A stretch of DNA of 64,000 bases from Gerris lacustris. Taxonomy: Eukaryota; Arthropoda; Insecta; Hemiptera; Gerridae. Shown here piece after piece: positions 13,000 to 25,390 of this stretch. Where the stretch lies: assembly GCA_951217055.1 (NCBI GenBank), contig OX578282.1:22069106-22133105 (forward strand), in the 5' to 3' direction. Below the pieces are notes generated by a model. It ran no database searches, was not told the DNA's origin, and saw only the letters and a program-made list of their open reading frames with translations. A program made the position numbers and the translations under genes. Every line of letters starts with the position of its first letter. The stretch's first letter is position 1.

Positions 13000-14453
13000 A
13001 ACATATTGAATTTAATTTATTAATTACTATAGCATTCTTACGCAATTATTCTTGAAGTAAAAAGATGAATTCTAGCCGCTAGTTTATCATCATCTTTAAA
13101 ATAACATTTTCATCAGAAGCTGAAGTTTGCCACATTATTTTTAATTTTAATAAATTCGGCCTGTAGTTTAGTTAGTATTTTTTTTCTTTAATTAAAACTT
13201 CTTATAATTTTAGTCCATTGCTATTAGTTTAGAAGAAAAACTCGTTAATACATAAACTTTTTTTTATCATAAGCATATCAAATTGAAATTAATTATAAGT
13301 ACATTTTTACATCATTTAACAGCCTCTTTTCACTTTAAATTTATTTCTGTAAATATCAGTTTATAAAAGTTGTTATTTTTCCCCCATTCTAATCAAAGAT
13401 TGAATTTACTCGATTTTTTTTTTTTTTTTATAAAAAACAGGAATTGACCCATCTCAATCTTAAAGCATGTCGGATTGATCAGATCCACGGTGGAAAAACA
13501 GATTGATTTTAAGCTTAAAACAAAGTTAATTGTTTGTAGATGAAGGTTTATAAGTCCAAGGCTTGGCTTAGCTTCCTTAAGGCTATATAGGTGACCCAAC
13601 CCAAAGCTCCACCTGGCCTCTCCCCCTTCCTTCAGTTCAATTTTAATAACATGTTTGCTTCTTGGACACCGATTCCTTAACTCTTGCATCATCGTCTCTT
13701 CTGTCAGCCATCACCAGCCTTAAGACGATTACTAAAAAGAATTCTAATAATATATATAAACTTTTTTATTTACTTTCTTTATAAGCAGCTTCTAATATTC
13801 CAGCTACCTCGTTTCCTTAACATTATTAAACGATTTTCTATTTTAAATAGATATAACAAAAATATATTTTAAATATTGCTCATCAATATATATATATATA
13901 ATAATAATTTTTTTTAAACATTTTTGCTGATTGAATTAGGCCATTGTCGCAATTAGTTTATTAATTTGATTGGTTGTATAGAATATATTTTTATCTCAAA
14001 TGCAGTAAGTTTATCGGATAATGAGAAGAGTATTGTATCATATTAAGTTTGAAGGTCTACAATGCTTGATTTCATTCAGAAAAAAAGATTGTGGCTGATT
14101 CAATATATCTATAGTGGAGGCAAATATGGGAATGAAGGGTGATTAATTTTGAAGCTAAATGAGCCAATTCTGTTGCGTCATCAATACCTTTAATTGCGAA
14201 TGCCAACTTTCTGTCGCATCTGGCTAACATCTGTCACGAGTTGATTATTCCATTTTCAGGCATCATGTTAGCTGCCAACTTCTATCTCATATTTATTTCT
14301 AAACTTTTTTTTAAACTATGACATTCCGCCAAATTATATATGCGTTTGTTGATCTTATTAATTATCTTAACTATACTAACTTTTTAGTTATAGTATACTT
14401 TACTAATTAAAATGCTGCCCCGTGTCACCCATTAGTTTATTAATACTTAAATT

Positions 14454-14457
<4 letters not shown>
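13000..14457. other. Gene-free stretch
   Basis: Nothing recognisable. A 99-codon minus-strand frame (13393-13692) ends in poly-Lys encoded by a T tract and has no domain signature, so no gene is called. Confidence 0.5.

Positions 14458-14531
<74 letters not shown>
14458..14531. repeat. (TA)n microsatellite
   Basis: About 37 TA units directly abut the left end of the inverted-repeat element that starts at 14541. Confidence 0.97.
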
Positions 14532-14534
<3 letters not shown>

Positions 14535-15470
14535 AAAAAAAATACGTGTGGCGCCGCGGGACACCCGGTAGGATCGAAGTTCCTTACGCTTTTTATTAAA
14601 TGTACATAATAAATCACACTACTAAGTATAAAATAGTAACTACTTATATATAGAGGAGTTAGCAAAGGGACAAAATTAAAAGCTATAATACGTTAAATAT
14701 TTGTATTTAGCAGAGTTAGGGCAAAGTTAGAGGAACGTTTTTTTTTTTTTTATTTATTTAATTTACAATGATTATTAAATATACTCAATAATGATTTATA
14801 ATGATTATGTATTGAATATTGAGAAAATAGGCAATCATAATGAGTTGATAGTTAAAGAGTATGATTGTAATATTGAGTCTTGTAGTGGGGGAGCTACCCT
14901 ACATTCTTACTATTCCACCCAACGATACACTCCGGACGTCTCCTTATCAACAATTATTGTAAAATTTATCACTTCACTAAACAAAATTCTCTGCCTGTAT
15001 CAACTTGAAATTTGTATATGCCTATTTGAATTGTACATTAGACGATGTACATGATGTTTTATTAAAATCGTTACCTTAGAACGTAAGATATCGGTGAAAA
15101 CGTTGTATTCTCTATTTTAAAAGTTAAGGTCTGCTTTAATAGTTTTAGCGATCTTTAACATGTCATATCGGTGGCGCCGTTAGTTGTACTAAAAATATTT
15201 AAAAAGTTGTTTGTCTCGTCGAATAGACGGAGTTAGAATTTTTCCCCGTCCTTATATTCCAATTTTACATTTGAAGCTTACGTTTACTCGAGCGTTGCGC
15301 GCGAACGCTTTGGCGGATAAAGTTGTCAAACAAACTCGTCCTGGGCATTAGTAAAATGAACATGTGTACCTAGTGTCAACTAAATTGGTCCACTTTTGCT
15401 CAAGTTATCGTCATCAGTCGATTTCGCGACGGGTCGGTTTTTTGACTGTAGATTTCTTTATCGGTCGATT

Positions 15471-18400
15471 TTTTCGGCTATGCCATAAGGAACTTTGTTC
15501 CAAAAACAATGTTAACATGTATATGTACTTATACGTCGAAGCCTTTCTTTGTTGAAGATGAACTTTCTTTATTCATTCACATTACTAATTTGGCGCTTAG
15601 GGGTTGACCTGGATCTATATTACGCTAACTAAATAGATGTAACGCCACGTGGTTTAACCTTGCATTCAGTTGAAATGTCCTAAAACTCTCGATACCTTCT
15701 GTGTTCAAACCAAACCTTTTTTGAACTGCATCATCTGTCAACAGATTTGGCTTCCTATTGTTTTCAATGCGATTTTTTTTTTTGTGCTTTATGCCATTGA
15801 AGTCCGACTCGCTCTATACCAGTTAATTAAAATTATTGGTATGCCTGACTATTCACGTCATGCTGACCCGTGGAAAAAAATGTTAATTCCTGGATAGTTT
15901 CTCTGAAAATTAGACATTCCAGTAAAGATTCTCACTCGTTATTCATTAGTATCTTAGTTGGAGCAATGTTTGATTAGTTAGACTTTGATACTGTTATTAA
16001 GTTAAATGCTAGCAAGCGTTCTCCTCTTTTTTTTTTATAAAAAGCACTTTAAATGTAATAGTCAAGTAACTATAACTTACATTAACTTTTATGCTACGTT
16101 CTATTGACTCTACTGTATATTTAGAGAAGGGGTCATGCCGTATCCTACTTGGCACTCCTTTGATTGCCCTCTAATTCATAGAAGTGATGTTTTTAAACGT
16201 TGCCCTCATGGTAAAAGAGAGGTGCTCGCATTTCAATCTAACCGTACAGCCGTCGCTCCTCCACAGCCCCTCACTTGCCGTTGTTATTTGAATGATTTTA
16301 ATTAAGTGGTCCCTTATTTGCTTATAGAGTGAAGAGTCAAGTGTCGGCAGGCGATCAATTCAGGTTCTATTTCGTGTCTGCTGTGCTCCGAGACCCAGGG
16401 CCCGCTATCTGCCTTTCCCTCCCCCGGTCCCGCTCTTTAGATTAACTATGATAAATTGCTTTTCGTTACCTGCTACATAGAACTGCGCAAATACATTTAT
16501 CTAAGTCCCGATTTTCTCCTTCGGCAATATGGCTTTTCATAATATTAACAGTAAGGAGTTAAAGAGGTAGCAAATTTATTCAACATTTTTTTTTTTTTTT
16601 AATTTGCGTTTGTTTTAATTAAATTTTAAAAAAATACATAATTTTTTTTATAACGATGATAAACTGAATTTTACTACTGAGTATGATAATGAGGTGCAAT
16701 CCTGATCAATATTGGAATTTTTATTTATATCAGCTATGCATTTTAATGTGCAACTACTAATTTTTCTTTTTGAATTAAAAAGCAGACTTATTTTATAATT
16801 TATCTTTTGAGTTCTTATGTTTCTTTCTTTTATCTCTAGCGCATATTAGGATTCTTCTTTAAATCCTAATTTACTCATAAAAGGACAAAAAGCATTTTTA
16901 GTAACATAGTTTTATGTAAAATATAAAGTACATTCTTAATTTTACTATTTATTTTATTATAACTGTTTTTCTCCCTAATTAATTTATGTTTATATCGGTC
17001 TGTACAGTTTGATCGATGCGATCATTTATGTGGAACATATCTTGTCCCTCACACGATCCTTGTTATTGAGTTTGGACTTTAGTTTTTACAATGCAGATCA
17101 TTTAATAATAGGTATTAATTATATTTCTAGTAAGTTATAAGTAATCTAATAAATCATAATTTACTATCTTATTTAAATGTTGTATGTATTACACAAGTCT
17201 ACAAGAAATAAACTACAAAAAGGATTTACTGAAGGAAAGAAACTGATGGAGTTCTTTCTCGATTCCTTTTGCATTTTTATTTTAAAGATAAGAGAAACAC
17301 AATGATCTCAAATTGTATAGATTGCGATGATTCTTTATCAAAAAGTTTTTTTTCATATGATAAGTTAAACATTTTGTTTCGGATTTTCATTATTTCGCTT
17401 GACTAGCAGTAGCTTGAAAAGATTTAATCTTTATCCGCTTGTACAACCAACAGCTGTTGTGCTTAAAAGCATTTTTTAAAAATGTTATCTCCGAGAAATT
17501 GCATGTCGTGGCTATTGTTATTTTTTTCGCATAAATAAAGGATGAAATAAGAAACACGATTTGAATCCGTTTAAAATTTTGACGGTTTCTGGGCCTCGTT
17601 TCTTAATTAAGAGAACTCAAAGAAGTCGGCATCCCAAGTCCGCTCGAGGCCTCTCAAGCAGCTGTTGACTGAGACCGAATGATAGGCGAGTCGTGACTGA
17701 TGTTTGGCCGGATGCAGCCTAAAGTCGGCCCTCATAATTAAAGGTATCGGAGAAAAAAAATATTGCCTTTTTTTTACTCTGATTCCAATCTGCAACTTTT
17801 TATTCCCAACTTTTGTAGATTTTTTTCTTATTCGTGAAGAGGTGTAAATTGCATCTGTATAGTGAAAAGTGAAATTTTACTAAGAGTATGATTATTATCT
17901 TTGTGAATTATTTGAATTAATTGTATAAAGTACTTATATGTATATTGGTTTATTAAATTAATTACTTTAGGGTGATGTTAGCTCGTTAGGAATCACTCAA
18001 GTAGAAATGAATTTGCTGCGCATTGGAATGTTACAATAAATGCTTCTGTTACAAATTGATGTCACAATACTGTAAGGAACAATGAGTTTGAGTATTGTAT
18101 TAAAGGATCCTTTTTATTCCATTGTATAATAGTATAATGTGACATTATGATTTCTTATTGCTCGGCTCCTGGACCAATCATATTTGTTATTCTCCACAAT
18201 GGAGTTAGAATCCTCAGCCCCTATTATTAGAAGGCTGTTTATGGGCGACGCATAAGCCTGACACTAAATCCATTCTAAATCTCTATCCCCCTTCATAGTT
18301 TGGTACCCGGGATCCTTTAACTAGATGTAAAAGCAATTCACACCTTCCTGCCTCGGCTGACGTCCCCTCCATCTACAGGACTAATATCCCTATCGACTAG

Positions 18401-20050
18401 TGGACTGTTGGGGTCTAAGGGTTCCTTCCTTCGACACCTAATCCTATATGTTATGAAGGATCAGCTCAAGGAATTTCATTGTTGGTTTGGGTGTCGGGTC
18501 TCCCTAAACCTCCGCTTTTCTTACCCGGTTGAGAAAGCAAGAAATGGACTTTTGGAAACGTATGCCAGGTGTCATACAGGTAGGTCCAGGTGGGAATTGG
18601 ATCGTCAAGGGAATATACGGTTACAGAAAAAAAGGGTGTGTCTCCTTATTGGTGTGACATTGATTTTCATAGTGCTATAGGTGTCTAGAGAAAATAAGGC
18701 TATCAGTTTTCTCTATTTACATACCACATTTTTTTTACCTGCCTGATATTATTCGAGGTCATTTTAGGAAATTTTAAATTCCTGTTAATTACCAAGTACA
18801 ATCGATGACATTGCTCAGTCTAGTCTATTACCTACTCCAATAGATCTTCTTCTCTTGCATTCTTTACGTTAATAGTTAGAAAATAAGTCCATATATTAAT
18901 ATATAGGTCGCTCATTAGCGTATAGACGGATTAGTATTCGTTAATGAATGTGCACGTGGTTTAAACTTCTCTCGGATTTTTTTTTTTTTTTTAAGTGTGT
19001 TCTACTTCTATATTTAGATAAAAATCTATTCATTTCACCGTCATCATTCCCTGGATATTTTCTAAAGCATATTTAAATGTTATTCAGCGAGAAACAGGGA
19101 ATCACAAGTCTCAAGCTTCATATTTCTTACTCTTTTATTCAGAAAAACAATTCACAGCTTTTAACCTCCCATCAAATAATATAATTGAGAAGTATACATA
19201 ATTTGTTTTCCTTAATTTTTTTTCGTGTTATTTAAAATAATTTTATTTTATAGAATGGTTCGAATATTAAAGGTCGGTTAATATTTACTGCACAGTTGAT
19301 AGCCATGCTACTCATCGATCTATACTTAAGACTTAAAACAGGAAGTAGTTTAATAACTAATAAGTAAAAGGGCAGGTATTGATGTTAGTAGAATTTCGGA
19401 TGCCACTGTCTTACACAATTTTAATTGCTAAAATATTTAAATTTAATTTATCTATTCATACATAAACTTCTATTTTTAATTAAAGACTTTTGTTTCAAGA
19501 TGCTGAAAATTTAGTTCTCTCTAAAGAGTCGTAAAGTCCTCTAGTAAGCACGTCAGAGTTGTGTTGCGGTATAAGGATTCAAGTATGTCAGGTTCAGGGT
19601 GGTTTTAAGCTTGCGCAAGAGGACTCTGGGAGCCCAATGCACCCAAGTTTAAAGGATAGTAGGTTGGAGAGGGGTAGGGATGTACGATGTACGTGAGCCC
19701 AAGGGAATCTAATTTACAACTAGGGGTAGAAAAGGGAAGACCCTCAGAGTAGGGATGTTCTCAAATTTAGTTTCCGCATCCTACCTCCACTCGTTTTCTT
19801 GCTTCCCTTACAAAATTTCTACCTGTCAATATCATTCCTCCTAAACATTTTCCCGTGACCTCACAATTTTCCTATCTTTATTCCAACCCAGTATTATCAT
19901 GTTTAGCCGTATTTTAGATTCTCTTCTAATTTCCATTTAATGTTATATTACATTCTTTGGGATAATTTCATTAATTATACATTGTTTGAAACGATGTTCC
20001 TAATGGCACGTTACACCGCACCGTGTGGATGCAGCCCGGAAGTGAATCCG
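15471..20050. other. Interior of the candidate foldback element, no gene recognised
   Basis: Open frames are short and lack domains: for example a 59-codon Cys-containing frame beginning at the ATG near 16135, and a 90-codon frame at 18408-18680. Three less AT-rich patches (about 16130-16440, 17590-17740 and 18280-18620) stand out from the surrounding DNA. They could be remnants of captured or transposon genes, but nothing supports a name. Confidence 0.45.
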
Positions 20051-20059
20051 GAATAAACG

Positions 20060-20303
20060 ACCGTCACAAAACCTACTGTCACAAAACCAACCGTCACAAA
20101 ACGCGTACTGTCACAGAACCTACCGTCACAAAACCTACCGTCACAAAACCTACTGTCACAAAAGCAACCGTCACAAAACCTACTGTCACAAAACCTACTG
20201 TCACAAAAACCTACCGTCACAAAACCTACTGTCACAAAACCTACTGTCACAAAAACCTACCGTCACAAAACCTACTGTCACAAAACCAACCGTCACGAAT
20301 TCG
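20060..20303. repeat. 15-bp minisatellite, about 16 units
   Basis: Consensus ACYGTCACAAAACCT repeats from 20060 to 20303 with occasional 16- or 17-bp units. Because the unit is five codons long, both strands show open frames (Thr-Val-Thr-Lys-Pro on +, Gly-Phe-Val-Thr-Val on -); these are repeat artefacts. Decayed units of the same type appear inverted at the left arm (15430-15475). Confidence 0.95.
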
Positions 20304-20341
20304 ACCGATGACGATAACTTGAGTAAAAGTTGACCGAGTTA

Positions 20342-20429
20342 GTCCAACGAACTAATCCTGAAAATTAGTAAAATAAACATGTGTACCAAACATGTTTATT
20401 TTACCAATTTCAGGATTAGATCGTTGGAC
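20342..20429. repeat. 88-bp palindrome inside the right arm
   Basis: GTCCAACGAACTAATCCTGA runs through AAAATAAACATGT to a short loop GTACCAA and back through ACATGTTTATTTTACC to CAGGATTAGATCGTTGGAC. The stem is about 40 bp with few mismatches. The left arm keeps only one half (15340-15375, ending ATGAACATGTGTACC). Confidence 0.9.
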
Positions 20430-21158
20430 AACGTTATCCGCCCAAGCGTTCGCGCGCAACGCTCGCGTAAATGTAAACTTCAAATGTAAAATTGGAATTT
20501 TATGACGGGAAAAAATTTCAATTTCATCTATTCAAAGAGACAAACAACTTTTTAAATATAAATGTATATATATTGTATGTATGTAAATGTATAAATATAT
20601 ATATATTTTATTTGGTAAAACTAACACCGTCACCGCTATGAAGTGATAAAGGTCGCTAAATTTATTAAAGCGGACCTAAACCTTTAAAATAGAGAAAACA
20701 ACGTTTTTACCGATGTATTACGTTCTAGCGTTAACGATTTTAATATAACTTCATACACATCGTTTAAAGTGCAATTGAAACAGGCATGAAAAATGTCAAC
20801 CTGATGCAAGCTGAAGTTTTTGTGTCAGGAAGTCATATATTTTAAATTAGTAGGCCGTGTAGGTAGAGAACAGTCCTATTACCTACCTATTACAACCATA
20901 CACTTTAACTATAAACTCATCATGATTAACTCTTTTCTCAATAATCAATACATATTTATTGCAAGACGATCATTTCAATGATAGAAAAATGCTTTTATTC
21001 TTTTAATTTTGCCTTAACTCCGCTAAGTACAAACCTTTTAATTTTATCTCTTTTCTAACTCCGCCATGTGTAAGTAGCTACCAGCGTATACTTAGCAGTG
21101 TGATTTTTTAATTTATATTTAATGAAAAGCGCAACTTCCTTCGACACCACACGTATTT

Positions 21159-22710
21159 GTTTTTTTTTTTTTTTTTTCAGTTTGTAACATTATCTTGATA
21201 TCAGATTGTAATGATGTAGAAAATGAAACCAGTATTATCTTGTAATGAACTTAAGCGTCACCAATGTTTAATTTCTTACAGAAATTGATACTGAATTTGT
21301 CATTCGAAACGAAATGACAAGGCGTATCTATCTTGTCACTTTTCCGTTGCGTCCTGATAGATCCCACTATCTGCAAGAAGTGCCATTATTTATTTATGTC
21401 CCTACTCGTTCCATCCTTGAATATAAAGTTTTAGGTTTCTATGTTCCTTTGGGCCGGATATAAATAATTTAATATAGGTATATCAATTAAATATTTATAG
21501 TCTTAGTGCATGTAAACACATGTGTACCTTGTATGTATATTAGTTTATTTTACATAATATTCTTAAACTGTTTTAAATACTCATCGTTTTTTATATCCGT
21601 TTTATTTTTTAACATTATTAGATAATATTATATTAAAATAATATTACATATCATTAAAAACAAAGACATACGGCAATTATTATTTTATAATGAAATTATC
21701 ATGTATAATTAGGATGAAGGTTAAAAAAAAAAACCATCAAGCTATTGTTACTAAAAGAGTACATATAGTTCCGATGTCATGTTAGTCTATGAGACAGACA
21801 AGTGGAATGAACTCTATGGGATCTTATTCTCTGTCTTGGAAGATAGATTATATAAACAGAACACCATTGTTTATTTAATGGGAATTAAAGATGATTGAAA
21901 AAAAAAAAAGTTGTCCATTGTCATACAAGGTAGAACAATTAATACAATGAATAATTTACAATCTTATTATCATTTTTAACGTTGAAGTAATCGTTAAATC
22001 GTTGTGGCATCGTTTAACCCTATTACAATTTTAAGATCTTTTATAAAAGGCTAATGTTTTTAGGGTTCCTCTTCGATCCTGTATGAATTTCGTTTGCCTT
22101 TATAGATTAATTTATTTAGTAGATTGGTATCGATTAATTTGTTTTAAAACTTCGTGAGTTCTCGTGAATTAAAAACCTTATTTTGTATTTATCTATAATC
22201 TTATCGTAATTTGTCAATCTACTTCCTCATATTGGTTAAATTATGTCGATTTTTATTGTTTGACACTAACTAGTTTTTATTTTTGACATTATTAATGCAA
22301 CTATTCACCCATTGTCTTAGTTTTCTATATAATTTAGAAAGACCTTTATTGTTCTGAAGAGTATTATTTGAAAGTGGATAATTACTTTATGATTTCAAAG
22401 AGAAAGGGTAAAATGGTTATAATTATAGGGTTTTTGGTTTTATGAAACTTTTAAATAAAGAATAATCAAGGGTTAATAAATATTTAAATAACTTAATTAT
22501 ACGTCTGACGCACAGTAATGATACCATGAACTGACGAACCTTATTTACATCTAAAGGCTTGTTTTAATAAACATGTTCATTTAAAAAAAGCGTACCCTAG
22601 AAAAATATTGTATTTCACAAGTATTAATAGGTTATTGATGCTCTTTGTCAACATAATATGGATCACAGTTAGTAGTAGTAGTTATCTAGTACTTCCTACT
22701 AGACGGGTAG
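21159..22710. other. Gene-free stretch
   Basis: AT-rich, with a T tract at 21160-21177 next to the foldback arm. No coding island or element end was recognised. Confidence 0.5.
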
Positions 22711-23064
22711 GCCGAACCACTTGTTCGAACTTCGCAATCAGTGTCCTGGACTCATTTTACTTGCCCCGTGGTGGAAAGTTCCAGCTACTTCACACATCAT
22801 ACATTTGTACATTGTACCGCCGAAGCGAGTATGATGTGGTCATTAGTAAGCTATATGAGCGTGCGTCTAAGTGTGGAGGAAGAGAACCCCTTTGGGGGTG
22901 CCCTCGCCCTTGGATCACAGTTAAATGTTGGCTTTATGTATGAAGGAGAGTTTGAGACTTTAGTGGTTTCTTTGGATACAGTAAAAATGGTTCACCTCAT
23001 TGCGTGCTGTCAACCTTTCAATACGTCATCATCAACTGGTGGTAGCAAAGAAGATGAAGAATGA
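22711..23064 (+). CDS. Unrecognised coding-like island, possibly a terminal exon
   Basis: A frame open from 22711 (after TAG at 22708) to TGA at 23062-23064, about 117 codons, in DNA clearly less AT-rich than its flanks. It has no in-frame ATG near its start, so if real it is the 3' exon of a spliced gene; CAATCAG at 22735-22741 is a possible but weak acceptor. The predicted peptide has a Cys/Ser/Thr-rich first half, then SVRLSVEEENPFGGALALG, LNVGFMYEGEFETLVVSLD and VHLIACC, and ends in an acidic GGSKEDEE. Residue composition looks protein-like rather than random. I do not recognise the family. A second overlapping frame (22608-22943) has no better claim. An old transposon gene fragment is an alternative. 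Confidence 0.35.
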   Translation, partial: AEPLVRTSQSVSWTHFTCPVVESSSYFTHHTFVHCTAEASMMWSLVSYMSVRLSVEEENPFGGALALGSQLNVGFMYEGEFETLVVSLDTVKMVHLIACCQPFNTSSSTGGSKEDEE

Positions 23065-23369
23065 AATTTAAATTAATATCATTTGGTTACATGTGAAGGA
23101 CTTCTCTTAACGTATCAAAAAAACCACTTAAATAACATCCTGTTTGCTTTCGTCTCTCTTACAGCTATCATCCTCGTACTGATGATGGTCAATAGGTGTA
23201 AATGCTTTATAGATTTTAATTATCCTGTATTAGAGCAACTTAGTTCAATCATCAATATTTCTTCTTTTGGTATTTGTTTTTAAGCTGATTATGATTTAGA
23301 AATTACAAGATCTTTGTGGCAATTAATTATTCATTCTTTGCTAGATATGGTTCTATGGAGGTTATCTTA
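23065..23369. other. Flank between coding-like island and inverted repeat
   Basis: AT-rich sequence holding only a 66-codon hydrophobic frame (23083-23283) without support. No gene is called. Confidence 0.5.
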
Positions 23370-23618
23370 AAGGAACAACACAAACTGTTTCTCCTCGTAA
23401 AATAAAAAAAACTTTAATGCCAAAGCAGCTTTCAGCCTTCAAAAGGCCATCATCAGTGCCTATTGCGGAAAGAAAGTTACATTAATAAAAAGATGTGGTG
23501 AGAGGCTAGATCGGAGATCTCCGACAATAGGTACTGATGGGCATTTTGAAGGCTAAAAGCTGCTTTGGCATTAAAGTTTTTTTAATTTACGTGGAGAGAT
23601 AGTTTGTGTTATTCCTTT
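23370..23618. mobile_element. Inverted repeat with hammerhead-like core (Penelope-like footprint?)
   Basis: Arms 23370-23466 and 23516-23618 are inverted copies: AAAGGAACAACACAAACTG, CTTTAATGCCAAAGCAGCTT, AGCCTTCAAAAGGCCATC and AGTGCCTATTG on the left, each matched inverted on the right with about one mismatch in ten. On the minus strand the left arm reads CTGATGA (23450-23456), a small stem GCCTT/AAGGC, then GAAAGC (23428-23433). That is the order of a hammerhead ribozyme core (CUGANGA, stem II, GAAA). Penelope-like elements are known to carry such motifs in their terminal repeats. No reverse transcriptase or GIY-YIG domain is present. Confidence 0.6.
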
Positions 23619-25229
23619 ATTCATTCTTTACTTCTTTAATAGTAAATTCTCTACCACAACTAAGCCTCGTGTTCTATATACCAATTCTATTATATCATTT
23701 AAAATATAAAATTCCTTTTTGTTTTCAATGTTGTTTTAGAGAACAAACACTAATTGTTTTGCTGTCTGCATTAAATTTTACTTTTACAAATCCACTCAAA
23801 ATAAAAATAGGTCGGCCATTACTTTTTATAAGTAGAACACTTTAGAAATTTTAAGATTAATATTTAAAATTGCCTATTCCAGTCTTTACATTTTACGATT
23901 ATAAACTAATAGAATTTCTATACCTATATCATAGAAACGACTCAGTCGTGATATTATTCGGAATTTTGTTCACGCTTTTATATTTTCCTGTTACAAAACA
24001 AAATCTCACGCTGTTAAAACAAAAATTAAGATATTGTGTGGTATACTCTTTTATTTTTCCAATTTTTTTTTTCTCGAAAAATGGTTTTTTGTAAGGTTTC
24101 ATTCAATATAGAATAAAGATGGCATCATTTTCTCATTCCATTCTCTTGAAATAACTCTATTAATAAAGTTTACTTTCAGATTTTTTTTTTTTTCGTTCTT
24201 TGTAAGAAATAATATGAAAGAAAATAGTAGGGGGGGATGTTCAATCTTCTTTCGTACGGAATGAAAGTGTTAATAAGACTGTGAAAACGACCTCAACAGT
24301 GGAAAAGGTCAATTAGCTAGAGTAATATAAGAGAGCACAAGGAAAAGACTTCCATCCTATTCCATGGGGGGTGAAAGTGCCTGCCGAGATGTGTTCTTCT
24401 TAAATCAGATTAACCTTCCCCAACCTCAGTTCTAAGTGTGAAAGGATACCTTCTGCGAACTCTGGAAACCTGAAAATTTGATTACTTTACTAACACTATG
24501 TTGAAAGGGAATAAAAAGTCTGAAGGTCTTAAAGGAATGTTCTAGTATTAAATGTAATAATTACTTTTCTTCATCTTCATTATTCATTTTCACCGCTTTA
24601 TTTTTATGCTGTTTTTTTTTTCTTTCCCCATTTTTACTTTTGAAGTTATTAGAAAGAAAAGGATTTAAAAACTTTGATTTCTTTTTGAAGAGAAAGGGAA
24701 TTACGTGATGAAATGAATTACTTTTTTTTTTGTAGCTAGAGAAATAGGTTGTTTTTTTTCGATATTGAGATAAAAATAAAATTTTCTTGTCACTATCAAA
24801 TCGATTATAGTTCAAAAATGATTTTTTTTTTATAAAAATGTTTTATCTTTAAAAGGTTAATTCTGATTGTCATCCATTTGATTTAGAAAGTCAAGTTTTA
24901 TGCATTTATATAAAAACAAATTAGTTATTCTTAAAATAATTTAAAATGGTATGAAAGTTGCTGAGTTTTTCATAAAATATATTATTTTGGAATAAGGTAT
25001 TAGACATTTTTGTTGTAACAATCTAGGTTTGAATTTTGTTATGATATTTAACAATGTAGGTTTAAAGATTGTTATGATAGTAGGCAATCTATTTAACTTA
25101 AAAATCTAGGTTTATGTTAGTTCAGTTTCTAAATCTAGACTTGGTCATTTTTTTTTTTTTTAAATTCTCGTTGAACCTAAAAGCTTAGTTGTTAATGCCA
25201 ACCAAAGTTCAGCCAAACAATCAGTTGTC
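23619..25229. other. Gene-free stretch
   Basis: Short frames only. Two hydrophobic frames (23606-23845, 23870-24094) consist of AT-rich Phe/Leu/Ile codons and lack domain or splice support. Confidence 0.5.
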
Positions 25230-25390
25230 TTAAGGCCCCCATAATATATGATCAAACATTTTGCGCAATTCTGATGTCGGACAAATTTAGGCCATACACG
25301 TCAAATATCATGTTTGCGCAAACATCAGACAGCCTCATACACCTTCAAAATGTTTGCGCAAACATTTTGACCGTGTATGGAGGCCTTTAT
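25230..25390. mobile_element. TTAA-target MITE family M1, copy 2
   Basis: TTAAGGCCCCCATA at the left and CCGTGTATGGAGGCCTTTA at the right, with the family interior (ATGTCGGACAAATTTAGGCC and repeated TGTTTGCGCAAACAT palindromes). The left TTAA is intact, the right one altered. Overlapping short frames are incidental. Confidence 0.9.

Larger units (their letters stand above)
14541..21158. mobile_element. Foldback-type element with long inverted arms (candidate)
   Basis: The left arm (about 14541-15470) and right arm (about 20280-21158) are inverted copies. Matching landmarks, outside to inside, include ATACGTGTGG; GCTTTTTATTAAAT; AAATCACACTRCTAAGTATA; GGAGTTAG; CATTGAAATGATTATTGAGTATTG-like sequence; TTACATTTGAAGTTTACG; CGTTGCGCGCGAACGCTT; ATGAACATGTGTACC; CTCAAGTTATCGTCATC. 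The inner ends of both carry GTCAC-containing tandem units, many on the right and only two or three decayed on the left. Long inverted arms with internal tandem repeats are the hallmark of foldback elements. The 4.8-kb centre shows no transposase. Two independent insertions of one repeat in opposite orientation is the alternative. The outer ends sit against a TA array (left) and a T tract (right), so target duplications cannot be read. Confidence 0.65.

Noticed and set aside
18408..18680. 90-codon frame in the centre of the foldback candidate
   Set aside because: No start context, domain or similarity to a transposase that I can recognise; noted only as part of a GC-richer patch.
20011..20322. 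Repetitive TVTKP and GFVTV proteins on opposite strands
   Set aside because: Both are readings of a 15-bp minisatellite, whose length is a multiple of three; such frames are expected.
22711..23064. Zona pellucida or C2 domain assignment
   Set aside because: Only a vague resemblance (VRLSVEEENPFGG); conserved cysteines of a ZP domain and the C2 calcium-binding pattern are not visible.
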